NCBI RefSeq assembly: GCF_017792025.1
Contig: NZ_CP046956.1
Location: 2,852,001-2,916,000, forward strand
Direction: 5' to 3'
Length of the DNA stretch: 64,000 bases
Origin: Sediminibacillus dalangtanensis
Lineage (GTDB): Bacteria; Bacillota; Bacilli; Bacillales; Amphibacillaceae
Below the pieces are notes generated by a model, which made no database searches, had not been told where the DNA came from, and saw only the letters and a program-made list of their open reading frames with translations. The position numbers were made by a program, and so were the translations under genes. This document shows positions 39,364 through 50,695 of the stretch, in pieces; position 1 is the stretch's first letter; each line of letters begins with the position of its first letter.

Positions 39364-40476
39364 CTATAACCTATTATTTATTAATTGAGTTACTTTACTT
39401 GCTCCATCGTGATTTAAGTGATGCACATCAAAAAAGTCACGCTCGGAAACTAACTCTGAATCAAATAAATCAATCAGTTCAAAGGGATGTGTTGCATTCA
39501 ATCGGTCAAGATGGCTTGTAAAATCTTCTCTCATCGTTTTAGAAAAATAAGCTGTATAGTCTTTGTGCTGTGGGAAAATCACAATAATTGGTTTAATTGC
39601 TTCTTCTTTTAATAAGTTTAGATATCTTTCTAGTATCTGAACATTTTTTTCAATCGTCTCCGGGTAGTTTTTATTTGAATGTCTCAATGCTAACTGTTTC
39701 CTCTCCCATTGGACATTCTCGGCTTTTATATACTGATCTTTAAAATCGTCAATATGTTCTAAATAATCATCTTCCAGAAGCGTTTCAAACACAGTTTGCA
39801 AATAGGGAACCTTGATTAAGAATGTATCATCTACATAAGTAGTAAAAAGATTCTTATACTCTTGATAATAATCGGTATCGCTCTTAAAATCTTCGTTTAT
39901 CGGATGGTATCTTGTTACTAAATATTTCTCGCGGGATTTTATAAGTTCAAATTCAAGACTATAATAGGCCAACCCAATAATAATTGTGTTGATATTAGTA
40001 AGTAGCTTTCTGTTGCTTAAGTATTTTACGATTGAATAATCATGGAATAAATCTTGGCTATTTAATGCAAAATTGAAAGGTTTTCTATTAAGTTCTTTTA
40101 GGTCAATCCCATATTTTGAATATGACATACCAGTAATTATACAATCATAATCAGATACATCTTTTGCGTATTCATCCAGTTTTGTCTGTAAAGAAAGGAA
40201 GTTTTGATACTTATAGTATTCAAGTATCCTTTCTTCGAGTATGCCTATATTTAATAATTGCTCTCTTATCTCATCAAAATAAATGCTGCCAATTATTATA
40301 TAATCATAATCCTTGCTTTTTATTTCCGAAGGTGAAATGACCGGTGTATCATTAATCCGACTACCGACCTTATCTATATTATTATCTGCGTAAGCAATAA
40401 TTTTCACATTGCGATTATTGATTACCCTTCTAATCTTCTCTGCACTTACCCCGCACCCGAAGATAATAATATTCAC
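39364..40476 (-). CDS. Two-domain protein: N-terminal Rossmann-like, C-terminal SGNH/DltD-like; role unknown
   Basis: The 370-residue protein begins with a nucleotide- or sugar-binding Rossmann-like module (MNIIIFGCGVSAEKI, then IIAYADNN and DYDYIIIGS, residues 1-95) of the type fused to sugar-modifying enzymes. From about residue 110 it resembles SGNH/DltD-like acyl-handling proteins: IITGMSYS (113-120) could hold the nucleophile serine, and DVHHLNHDGASK (350-361) carries the Asp-x-x-His pair. No signal peptide or membrane segment is seen. It lies between the ATP-grasp gene and pseI. O-acylation or deacylation of the nonulosonic acid is a reasonable guess; no substrate is shown. Confidence 0.7.
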   Translation of the reverse strand: MNIIIFGCGVSAEKIRRVINNRNVKIIAYADNNIDKVGSRINDTPVISPSEIKSKDYDYIIIGSIYFDEIREQLLNIGILEERILEYYKYQNFLSLQTKLDEYAKDVSDYDCIITGMSYSKYGIDLKELNRKPFNFALNSQDLFHDYSIVKYLSNRKLLTNINTIIIGLAYYSLEFELIKSREKYLVTRYHPINEDFKSDTDYYQEYKNLFTTYVDDTFLIKVPYLQTVFETLLEDDYLEHIDDFKDQYIKAENVQWERKQLALRHSNKNYPETIEKNVQILERYLNLLKEEAIKPIIVIFPQHKDYTAYFSKTMREDFTSHLDRLNATHPFELIDLFDSELVSERDFFDVHHLNHDGASKVTQLINNRL

Positions 40477-40511
40477 TACCCACTCCCCCTTAGCCTACAA
40501 CTATTATAGGT

Positions 40512-41726
40512 TCAATTTAGCAAAGATAGTTTAGACTTAATTCTAGCTATTAACTCTGCACAATTATCTTCAGCATCAAGCGCCGTTTCCCCAGTACAAA
40601 TCACGTGTCCATAAACGTCTACCCCTGAATTCAGCGGTCTTACCCAATTATCCGGAATATTTATAGCGTATTCCAGAGGAGTATAGGGTTCAATTGCTTC
40701 TTTAACTTTTTTAGCATCGTATTGAACTTCGGAACGTGTATTAAAGTAGAGCATTTCAACTGCAACAGGTTTATTTTTCGCCGTTGGCAAATTTATCTTT
40801 TCACCTATCGCCAGTCTAATTGCTAATTCGATAAGGTCAACACCCGAATGGTATTTAACAATTTCCGGAAGTTTGGTGGCGCCGATTCTTGCCCCTATTT
40901 CTACAACATATGGTATGCCGAAATCATCAATGATAAGGTCGATATTACTTGGTCCATTAGTAATCCCTAAGCTTGTCAAAGCCTTTTCGCATTCTTTCTT
41001 AATTTTGGGAATTTGATTTTCATTAAGTGAAGGTGGTAAGGAATGGCCAATTGGTATCATATTTTCAGAAAGTTTGTCATTATGTATAAAACACAATTCC
41101 ATTTCACCTGAAACAGATAAACTTTGTGCTCCTATCTCTAATCCCTTTATAAATCTTTCAATGATGACTACTTTGTTACGGGAAAATTTCATAGCATAAT
41201 TTATAGCACCCATAAGATCACTTGTACTTGATATTTTTTGTACTCCCCTGCTTCCAGAACTATCAGATGGTTTTACTATCAATGGATGTTTTTTCAAGAT
41301 AGGCTTTATTTTCTCTTTTATTTCTAAAAGATTATCTTCTCTTGTAAAAATGAAAAATTCAGGAGAAGAAACCCCAGCTTTTTTGAACCTTTCTCTCATG
41401 ACAGTCTTGTCAGTAACTGCTTCAGCTATTCCCCATCCCTGATTGGGAAGTCCTAACCGTTCGTTCACATAGCATACAGTGGGTACCGCAATATCACTTG
41501 AAACCGTTAATATGCCAGAAACCCCATATTCTCTGGCAACCTTCTCTACCCCCATAAAATCAGTAGTACTAACCACTTCATAATAATCTGCATATTGAAA
41601 CCCAACGGCATGAGGATTCATATCTAACACCAATGTGGTCAAGCCCAATCTCTTTGCAGTTTTAATTACTTCTATTTGCCCAAAGCTGCCGCCTAAAATC
41701 ATCAATACCTTTTTATTCAAAATCAT
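40512..41726 (-). CDS. ATP-grasp ligase of the nonulosonic-acid cluster
   Basis: The 404-residue protein has a pre-ATP-grasp Rossmann domain (VLMILGGSFGQIEVIKTAK), then an ATP-grasp fold. It shows HPLIVKPSDSSGSRGV (about residues 148-163), the acidic-basic core around VIIERFIKGLEIG, and the metal-binding VVEIGARIGA. The C-terminal domain resembles those of PurK/CarB-like carboxylate-amine ligases. Such enzymes join a carboxylate, via acyl phosphate, to an amine. It overlaps the end of pseG by 14 bp and is surrounded by the Pse genes. No canonical Pse pathway step needs an ATP-grasp enzyme, whereas the N-acetyltransferase PseH is missing here. Its substrate is unknown. Start codons at 41729 or 41720 are possible. 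Confidence 0.8.
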   Translation of the reverse strand: MILNKKVLMILGGSFGQIEVIKTAKRLGLTTLVLDMNPHAVGFQYADYYEVVSTTDFMGVEKVAREYGVSGILTVSSDIAVPTVCYVNERLGLPNQGWGIAEAVTDKTVMRERFKKAGVSSPEFFIFTREDNLLEIKEKIKPILKKHPLIVKPSDSSGSRGVQKISSTSDLMGAINYAMKFSRNKVVIIERFIKGLEIGAQSLSVSGEMELCFIHNDKLSENMIPIGHSLPPSLNENQIPKIKKECEKALTSLGITNGPSNIDLIIDDFGIPYVVEIGARIGATKLPEIVKYHSGVDLIELAIRLAIGEKINLPTAKNKPVAVEMLYFNTRSEVQYDAKKVKEAIEPYTPLEYAINIPDNWVRPLNSGVDVYGHVICTGETALDAEDNCAELIARIKSKLSLLN

Positions 41727-42765
41727 CACTCTTTATAAGGTTTAATTTTTCCAATATTCGTTCACTCCCTCGCCCGTCTATCAAATTTTGACCGTTTACA
41801 ATCATTTTCTTTCTGACATTTGGGTCCTCCATTTTCTTTAAAGCACCTTTAAAATCGTGCAGTGTTATGGAAGTGTCTTTCCCCAAATACAAGCAAGTAT
41901 GATATCTTTCCGCTAGGATTTGGGCTGACTTTTGGTTTTCGGCGATTTGAATGACTATACTTGGAAGGCCCATGTATGCCATTTCGAAAAGGGTCGTTCC
42001 TCCTGCCGTTATAGCAAAGTCAGCCCAGTTAAATAAGGATGGTATATCTTCGTCACCTTCCACTATTTGAAGATCTAATTTGAATTGGGCTAAGTTAGCA
42101 TTTATATATTCCTTGTGTTTATTCGCAGGCCCAAGTAAAACATTTACTTTCATGGTGAAATCATTAACTTTTTCTAAAAGCCTAATCACGGAAAGTGTGA
42201 CATTATTAGGATCAGCACCACCCATGGAAATTAAAACATTTGATGGAGTTGCCTTTATCCTTGGCTTCACACCTTGCCAATCCAGAAATTCTTTACGTAA
42301 AGTTGTAAATTGTGGACCGATTAACAATTGCGAATATTTGTCTATGTTTGTATACATCTCTTTGTTTACAAAAGTCCCTCTGTTTAGAATAATGTCAGCA
42401 CAATAATAATCAAGGTTAGCAAAATCATCAAAAAGTAATACTCTAAAGCCACTTCTCTTTAATCCGTTGATGAAACTTTCGTCAAAATGATAACCATCCA
42501 AGATTATCCAATCTACCTGTTTTGTTTTTGCTATTTGAATCGTTTGATTTAAATCCTCTTCACTTCCCGAAAGAACTGGAAGAAAATCAACGGTTATGCT
42601 TTCTTTGTTTAAAAGTTTTATTAGATTAGGCGTTATCTCAGAACACAAAAATTGGATGAAGGAATATTCCTTTACCACTTGAGCTAGTGCCAGAGTTCTC
42701 ATGATGTGTCCTGTCCCAATTGTATCTGAAGCATCTGCTCTAATAATAAACTTTGCTTTCTCCAT
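41713..42765 (-). CDS. pseG: UDP-2,4-diacetamido-trideoxy-altropyranose hydrolase (PseG/SpsG type)
   Basis: PseG removes UDP from the activated bis-amino sugar before condensation by PseI. The 350-residue GT-B-like protein has the N-terminal IRADASDTIGTGHIMRTLALA motif, LISMGGADPNNVTL in the middle, and the C-terminal UDP-binding AITAGGTTLFEMAYMGLPSI. The ATG at 42765 has GGAAGGTGG at 7 nt. The similar SpsG of spore-coat clusters cannot be excluded by sequence alone. It overlaps the ATP-grasp gene. Confidence 0.9.
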   Translation of the reverse strand: MEKAKFIIRADASDTIGTGHIMRTLALAQVVKEYSFIQFLCSEITPNLIKLLNKESITVDFLPVLSGSEEDLNQTIQIAKTKQVDWIILDGYHFDESFINGLKRSGFRVLLFDDFANLDYYCADIILNRGTFVNKEMYTNIDKYSQLLIGPQFTTLRKEFLDWQGVKPRIKATPSNVLISMGGADPNNVTLSVIRLLEKVNDFTMKVNVLLGPANKHKEYINANLAQFKLDLQIVEGDEDIPSLFNWADFAITAGGTTLFEMAYMGLPSIVIQIAENQKSAQILAERYHTCLYLGKDTSITLHDFKGALKKMEDPNVRKKMIVNGQNLIDGRGSERILEKLNLIKSDDFE

Positions 42766-42809
42766 GGGACCACCTTCCGGATGATACAAGTAACTTAGTT
42801 TTCCTGTTA

Positions 42810-43541
42810 TTAAATTCTTTTCTGTTCAATATTTTGGTTAATAGTAAGCAAAGAAGGATGTTGCTTTAAATACGTGACAATATCATTCATTTTCAAAGAC
42901 GAATTAGGCTTATATAGATTTTCTAGGATATTAGCTACAACCTCAAAGTCCTCTTTGGTATCTACAGTTAATCTATAATTACTAAGATCCTCTTCGTTTG
43001 TGACTGCAAATGTTCTATACTTCCCTGGGACTCTATATAAATATGAAGTGACATGTTCTCTATCACTTTCGCTAGTAGCATATGCATTAATTTCCTTTAA
43101 TGTCCGATAAGACAGAACACCAGTGTCCATACCTCTAGGATATGTTCGGACTATCGTGTTAGACACATAATCATAATTCTTCTTATGTTTTAGATATTCA
43201 AGAATAACCTTGTCAATTACCGCAGGATCAATTAATGGACAATCAGCAGTCAATCTAACTATAATATCCCCTTTATATTCGGTTGCAGCTTCATAATATC
43301 TCGATAATACATCTTGCTCAGCCCCTCTAAAAGTTGGAATGGAAAGTTTCTTGCATAAATCAACAATTCTATCGTCCGATCTATTTTTAGTAGTCGCAAC
43401 GATTACTTCATCGATTAAAGCAGCACTTTTCACCTGTTTAATCTCATATTCCAATAAGGTTTTATTTAGTACCTCTTTCATAACCTTTCCTGGAAGTCTA
43501 GTAGATCCCATCCTTGCCTGTATTATAGCGATAATTTTCAT
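42810..43541 (-). CDS. pseF: CMP-nonulosonate cytidylyltransferase, SpsF/PseF type
   Basis: The enzyme should activate the nonulosonic acid with CTP. The 243-residue protein starts MKIIAIIQARMGSTRLPGKV, which is the SpsF (COG1861) form; canonical PseF and NeuA have IPARGGSKR instead. Other family motifs are VRLTADCPLIDP and YRLTVDTKEDFEVV. It lies 9 bp downstream of pseC and upstream of pseG. The SpsF form is typical for Bacillus sps clusters. Assignment as the cytidylyltransferase is inferred from motifs and cluster. Confidence 0.85.
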   Translation of the reverse strand: MKIIAIIQARMGSTRLPGKVMKEVLNKTLLEYEIKQVKSAALIDEVIVATTKNRSDDRIVDLCKKLSIPTFRGAEQDVLSRYYEAATEYKGDIIVRLTADCPLIDPAVIDKVILEYLKHKKNYDYVSNTIVRTYPRGMDTGVLSYRTLKEINAYATSESDREHVTSYLYRVPGKYRTFAVTNEEDLSNYRLTVDTKEDFEVVANILENLYKPNSSLKMNDIVTYLKQHPSLLTINQNIEQKRI

Positions 43542-43550
43542 TATATCCCC

Positions 43551-44759
43551 CTATAATTTTTTTGAATAGTTCAATAAAACCTTTTTGACAGCAGTAATAA
43601 CATCTTCAGTATCTCTTTCTGTCATTGCAGGGAAAAGTGGTAAAGAGATTATGCATTCATACAAATCCTCAGCGTTTGGACATATACCTCTTCTATACCC
43701 AAGTTCACTATAATACGGTTGAAAGTGTACAGGAATATAGTGCACGTTAACACCAATATTCTCTTTTTGCAGTTCTTCAAAGATTTCTTTTCTACTAGCC
43801 CGGAGCTTACATAAATTCAATCTGATCACGTATAGATGCCAACTTGATTCTATCCCCTGGTTCTGAAACGGAATATCTAACAAATCCATTTTGGAAAAAG
43901 CTTCATTATACATAGCAGCATACTTTTTTCTTAGTTTCAAAAAATGCTCATTTTTTTTAAGTTGGCTAATACCTAATGCGGCTTGTATATCTGTCATGCG
44001 ATAATTATAGCCCAGAAACTGCATTTCGTAGTACCATAGCCCGTGGCTATCTTTAATTTTATTTTTGTCCCGAGTAATACCATGAGAGCGAAATTGTATC
44101 AGTTTATCGTAATAAGCACGGTTATTTGTAGTGATTATGCCCCCTTCTCCAGTAGTTATTTGTTTTACAGGATGAAAACTGAACATTGTCATATCACTTA
44201 ATGATCCAACTTTTCTACCTTTATAAGTTGCCCCTAAAGCATGTGCGGCGTCTTCAATAACAATAAGGTCATTTGCTTTAGCAATTTCAAGAATCTCATC
44301 CAGATCTGCCGGTTGGCCTGTAAAGTCAACAGGAATGATAGCTTTTGTCCGATCTGTGATAGACTGAGCAACTTTCCTGGAATCAATATTATAGGTATCT
44401 CTATCAATATCTACAAAAACTGGAGTTCCGCCTTGATAGAGTATACAGTTTGCGCTAGCCGCAAAGGTCATTGGTGTAGTAATTACTTCGTCTCCATCCT
44501 GAATTCCAGCAGCAAAACAAGCGCCATGAAGTGCTGCTGTTCCACTTGAAAATGCTACCGCATATTTGGCATCTACATACTTTGCTATGGATTGTTCAAA
44601 CTTATCAATATAGGGGCCTGTTGTCAGATAATCTCCTCTTAACACATCGACAACAGCCTGTATATCTTCTTCCCTAATCCATTGTTTGGAATATGGCAAA
44701 TAAGCCTCACGTGATTTATTATTATTCTTTTTTTGGATAAATTCATTTTCTGAAGTCAT
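43551..44759 (-). CDS. pseC: UDP-4-amino-4,6-dideoxy-AltNAc aminotransferase
   Basis: PseC is a PLP-dependent DegT/DnrJ/EryC1-family aminotransferase that puts an amino group on C4 of the PseB product. The 402-residue protein has FSSGTAALHGA (phosphate binding), VIEDAAHALGA (the Asp holding the pyridine nitrogen) and the PLP lysine in FSFHPVKQITTGEGG. The ATG lies directly behind the pseB stop, with AGAGGT at 7 nt inside pseB, so both are tightly coupled. About 20 extra polar residues precede the fold. Confidence 0.93.
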   Translation of the reverse strand: MTSENEFIQKKNNNKSREAYLPYSKQWIREEDIQAVVDVLRGDYLTTGPYIDKFEQSIAKYVDAKYAVAFSSGTAALHGACFAAGIQDGDEVITTPMTFAASANCILYQGGTPVFVDIDRDTYNIDSRKVAQSITDRTKAIIPVDFTGQPADLDEILEIAKANDLIVIEDAAHALGATYKGRKVGSLSDMTMFSFHPVKQITTGEGGIITTNNRAYYDKLIQFRSHGITRDKNKIKDSHGLWYYEMQFLGYNYRMTDIQAALGISQLKKNEHFLKLRKKYAAMYNEAFSKMDLLDIPFQNQGIESSWHLYVIRLNLCKLRASRKEIFEELQKENIGVNVHYIPVHFQPYYSELGYRRGICPNAEDLYECIISLPLFPAMTERDTEDVITAVKKVLLNYSKKL

Positions 44760-47588
<2,829 letters not shown>

Positions 47589-47599
<11 letters not shown>

Positions 47600-48197
47600 T
47601 CAAACGTTCTCCTTCTCGATCAATTGTTTCTGTTACCTCAGTTTTCAAAGAGGGAATTATTTCCAGGATTTCAAATTGTAGTATGTCAGCAATCAGTATT
47701 TGGTCCTTGGCTTCCATTGCTGCTTCCAAAGCATTCAGTTCTTTTTCAAATGTACTCATTGCTTTTAAATATTCATTCCAGTTTCCTGGCTTATGCTTAC
47801 TGCTTTTGATAATCTCGAATAGTTGGTTGATCCATTGCAACCCTTCCATTAATTGCCCCAGTTTTACCCACGAACTGCCAGTTGGTCCCTGATAGAATTC
47901 ATCAATCAGTATTTGTAGTTCAGGATGTACTCTTATTAAATAATTCTCGGCAGAAACTAATAAATCGTTGATAAACTCACCGACTGTTTTCATCACTACC
48001 TTTATATACCGAATGGAAGTGACTTTTTCTTCAATTCTAAGCTCAAAATCTTCGAAAATCTCTTCTCCATCAATAATTAAATGACTAAAATATAGTTCCG
48101 ATTCATTTACCCCTGATTCAATTTCCTTTATTATCCGTTCAATTGAAGATAGACTGTTTTCCAATTCAATCATACGCTCATTTATTTCCACTAACAT
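47589..48197 (-). CDS. Helical protein of unknown function, first gene of the flagellin-glycosylation operon
   Basis: The 202-residue protein is rich in Glu, Ile and Leu and is probably all-helical with coiled-coil potential at both ends (MLVEINERMIELENSLSSIERI; EKELNALEAAMEAKDQIL). It has no signal peptide, membrane segment or cysteine. It is not recognised as a family. A GGTGGAGG ribosome site precedes its ATG, a sigma-D-type -10 lies 44 bp upstream, and its last 11 bp overlap the Maf start, so both are coexpressed and probably in equal amounts. A chaperone or partner for Maf or flagellin is possible but unproven. Confidence 0.8.
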
Positions 48198-48240
48198 TAT
48201 AAAAAACCTCCACCATAAAAGTCATGTTATTATACTAATT

Positions 48241-48267
48241 ATATCGGCAAAAATCGACATTTTTCAA
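48241..48267 (-). promoter_or_regulatory. Sigma-D-type promoter of the glycosylation operon
   Basis: A perfect GCCGATAT (48241-48248) is followed upstream, after 15 bp, by TTGA (48264-48267; consensus TAAA). A TATAAT overlapping further downstream could be a sigma-A -10. The ISL3 element begins 29 bp upstream. Confidence 0.65.
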
Positions 48268-48287
48268 TAGAATCGACTACAAACTCT

Positions 48288-48295
48288 TTAAATTT
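48288..48295. repeat. Target-site duplication, left copy
   Basis: TTAAATTT directly abuts the left IS end and is repeated exactly at 49680-49687. Confidence 0.9.
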
Positions 48296-48340
48296 GGTTC
48301 TACGTCAAATGTTGGGGTGGGAGAAATTCACTCCTACTCC

Positions 48341-49559
48341 TTACCCCACTTGAAAGCCCCTGAATTCCTTCATTTGATGATGTAATAACACTTTCGTTCT
48401 TAAGCGATCGTAACGACGAAATCCAAAGGCATTCCGTTTGATGACTTTCGTTTGGTTGTTTAGTCCTTCAATAAACCCATTGGTATAATCGAGCGCAAAG
48501 CTATTCAGAATCTCTGTCTGCCAATTCTTCAACGTGCCAAATCGCTTGTAGAAATTCTTCCATACCACTTTGCTTCACTTGGTCATAATACTGATACAAT
48601 CGTTGTTTTACATAGCCAATATCGGTTTTCCCCACTACTTTTGCCTCTTCAAACCAGCTACGAAAAGTTTCTTTCAGCTCATAGGCGACTCGTAGTTCAT
48701 CCGATAGATCGAGATATCGGTTCAGATACCAGCGCTGCTTCTCGGTTAGTTCCTCCTGCTTCTTGTAAAAGACATGTTTCATCCGTTTGCACTTTTTCCG
48801 GTCGTATTCATGGAAGTTCTTTTGGACACGCCTGCGCACTCTTTCCAAAGCCCAATAAATATACCTACAAAAATGGAAACGATCGGCCACAATGATGGGA
48901 CTTCCCACTGCCTTCCGGACAGCTGACTTGAAGCTATAGCTCATGTCCATGATGACCTTCCGGACATTGCCTCCTTTTTCCCGGAGGTACTGTTTGACGG
49001 TTTTGACGGATCGATCGGGCAGGATATCAATTGGATTTCCGGTCTCCCCATCGCCAACGATAACCTGGTATTTCCCCGCATTGGTATCGCCTTTATATTC
49101 ATCAATCGCAATCACTTCTGGAAGCTCTTCCACCTCTTGAAGCTCTGGTGTGGCCACCTGATCAAACCGACGAATGGCTGTAGCTTGTGAGGTGCGGAAC
49201 TGCGCAGCGGTATCCTTGAAGTTCATCCCCCGGATCACCCGAAGGCCCAGGGCCTGGTTCCACTCTCTTGAGTGACGCTGATATCGGTCCACCATCGGAT
49301 TGCCTTCTGCGAATCGTTTACCATAGGAACAGGCATAGCGTCGTTTGCGGTAAAACAAATAGGTGGTTCGTTCAAATACCTTTAAGTGCTGGATTTTCTG
49401 CATTCGGTAATCATGAACACGGGAAGTCTGGTTACCACACGCTGGACAGGTTTGTGCCTGCCTGGGCATCTCCACCTCCATGTGGTAAGCTCCCTCCACC
49501 TCTTCTACTTTCTTGATAGAAACACTTTCTAATCCGGGTAATGTCATGTTAGAATGCAT
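48341..49559 (-). pseudogene. ISL3-family transposase, frameshifted
   Basis: Reading from ATG 49559 (MHSNMTLPG; GGAG 10 nt upstream) gives the N-terminal zinc-finger region (CPACGNQTSRVHDYR) and the DDE catalytic region (VIAIDEYKGDTNAGKYQV; MDMSYSFKSAVRK). After FLQAI near 48541 the frame runs into an early stop at about 48501. The next frame continues the protein (TLKNWQTEILNSFALDYTNG, then FIEGLNNQTKVIKRNAFGFR) to 48341. The total of 1219 nt is 3x406+1, which fits one extra base near 48533-48545. No slippery heptamer typical of programmed frameshifting was seen there. The final Glu of the DDE triad would lie in the shifted part. Confidence 0.88.
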
Positions 49560-49561
49560 GT

Positions 49562-49631
49562 ACACACAACTCCTATCTGCTTTCTTGTTTCTTTGACAAT
49601 TCAAGTGTAGTAGAGATAGGAGCTTGTGTGT
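49562..49631 (-). repeat. Inverted repeat covering the transposase ribosome site
   Basis: Arms at 49562-49578 and 49614-49631 are complementary over 17 positions with one bulge (acacacaa, ctcctatct). The GGAG ribosome site lies in the distal arm, so a transcript including both arms would hide it. Confidence 0.65.
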
Positions 49632-49679
49632 ATTTTTTATGTGGAATTTTTCTAAAACCCCAACAAATATTGTAGAGCC

Positions 49680-49687
49680 TTAAATTT
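49680..49687. repeat. Target-site duplication, right copy
   Basis: TTAAATTT directly follows the right IS end and matches the left copy exactly. Confidence 0.9.
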
Positions 49688-49715
49688 ACGATGAGATAAA
49701 CAGAGGATATAAAAA

Positions 49716-49741
49716 AAACACCGTCATAGTGACGGTGTTTT
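49716..49741 (-). terminator. Rho-independent terminator after hag
   Basis: The arms AACACCGTCA and TGACGGTGTT around a 4-nt centre form a strong compact stem, with a long T run on the minus strand, 8 bp past the flagellin stop. Confidence 0.95.
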
Positions 49742-49748
49742 TTTTTAC

Positions 49749-50570
49749 TTATTGAAGAAGTTGTAGTACGCCTTGTGGCTGTTGGTTAGCTTGAGCCAGC
49801 ATAGACTGGGAAGCTTGAGAAAGGATGTTATTCTTAGTGAATGCCATCATTTCTTTTGCCATGTCAACGTCTCTGATACGAGATTCAGCAGCAGTTAGGT
49901 TTTCAGAAGAAGTACCTAGGTTATTGATAGTATGCTCTAAACGGTTTTGGTTAGCACCCAATTTGGCTCTTTCAGAAGACACAGTTTCGATTGCAGTATC
50001 GATTGTTGTGATTGCTGAGTTAGCTCCAGATTGAGAAGAAATATTAACGCCATCTACGGAAATACCGCTAGCAGACATATCATTTACATCCAACGTGATA
50101 TTTTGATCAGCATTTGATCCAATATGGAAAGTAACTGCTCCACTTCCAGCAAGGTCACCGTTAAGAAGGTTCTTACCGTTGAATTGCGTATCTCCAGCGA
50201 TTCTGTCGATCTCGTCAACTAGTTCACTTACTTCTTTTTGAAGCTCTTCACGATCTTTGTCGCCATTTGTATCGTTGGCAGCTTGAACAGAAAGTTCACG
50301 CATACGCTGTAAAATGTCATGAGTCTCGTTCAGGGCACCTTCAGCAGTTTGAATTAGGCTGACTCCGTCTTGAGCATTCTTGGAAGCCATATCCAATCCG
50401 CGGATTTGTCCACGCATTTTTTCTGAAATTGCAAGACCTGCAGCGTCATCTCCGGCTTTGTTGATGCGAAGGCCAGAAGAAAGCTTTTCCAAAGATCCTT
50501 GAGTTGCATTTTGGTTACCTGTTAGTTGGCGGTGTGTGTTTAACGCCGCAATGTTGTGATTAATTCTCAT
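49749..50570 (-). CDS. hag: Flagellin
   Basis: Flagellin is the filament subunit, exported by the flagellar type III system. The 273-residue protein has the conserved D0/D1 ends: MRINHNIAALNTHRQL and LSSGLRINKAGDDAAGLAISEKMRGQIRGL at the N-terminus, and DVDMAKEMMAFTKNNILSQAS to VLQLLQ at the C-terminus. A short variable middle (about residues 150-200) is rich in Ser, Asn and Gly and offers sites for Maf-dependent O-glycosylation. AGGAGG lies 7 nt before the ATG. Transcription from a sigma-D promoter and CsrA-type leader sites match the B. subtilis gene. Confidence 0.98.
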   Translation of the reverse strand: MRINHNIAALNTHRQLTGNQNATQGSLEKLSSGLRINKAGDDAAGLAISEKMRGQIRGLDMASKNAQDGVSLIQTAEGALNETHDILQRMRELSVQAANDTNGDKDREELQKEVSELVDEIDRIAGDTQFNGKNLLNGDLAGSGAVTFHIGSNADQNITLDVNDMSASGISVDGVNISSQSGANSAITTIDTAIETVSSERAKLGANQNRLEHTINNLGTSSENLTAAESRIRDVDMAKEMMAFTKNNILSQASQSMLAQANQQPQGVLQLLQ

Positions 50571-50577
50571 TATTTTT

Positions 50578-50618
50578 CCTCCTTGAATAAGTAAATACTC
50601 CCACTTCCTTGTGGTGAG
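50578..50618 (-). promoter_or_regulatory. CsrA binding region in the hag leader
   Basis: Site 1: the minus-strand hairpin CCAC-AAGGAA-GTGG (within 50598-50618) presents GGA in its loop within ACAAGGAAGT, close to the CsrA consensus ACARGGAUGU. Site 2: the Shine-Dalgarno CAAGGAGGA (AGGAGG at 50578-50583). Two such sites, one over the ribosome site, are how CsrA represses hag in B. subtilis. Confidence 0.7.
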
Positions 50619-50668
50619 ACCAATGAACCAAAGCGGCCGTCTTTGGTATCGATTGGCTTACATTTATA

Positions 50669-50695
50669 TTATCGGTGGCAATTCGATAATGTTTA
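50669..50695 (-). promoter_or_regulatory. Sigma-D promoter of hag
   Basis: TAAA (50692-50695), a 15-bp spacer and ACCGATAA (50669-50676; consensus GCCGATAT). The -35 overlaps the csrA stop codon. Confidence 0.85.

Larger units (their letters stand above)
48296..49679 (-). mobile_element. ISL3-family insertion sequence, 1384 bp, intact ends
   Basis: The element has terminal inverted repeats at 48296-48318 and 49657-49679 (both GG.TCTAC at the tip and TGTTGGGGT inside, about 19 of 23 matching). It is flanked by an exact 8-bp duplication TTAAATTT, the size usual for ISL3. It carries one transposase gene, interrupted by a frameshift. It inserted between the hag terminator and the sigma-D promoter of the glycosylation operon without breaking a gene. 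Exact ends and duplication suggest a fairly recent arrival. Confidence 0.93.
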
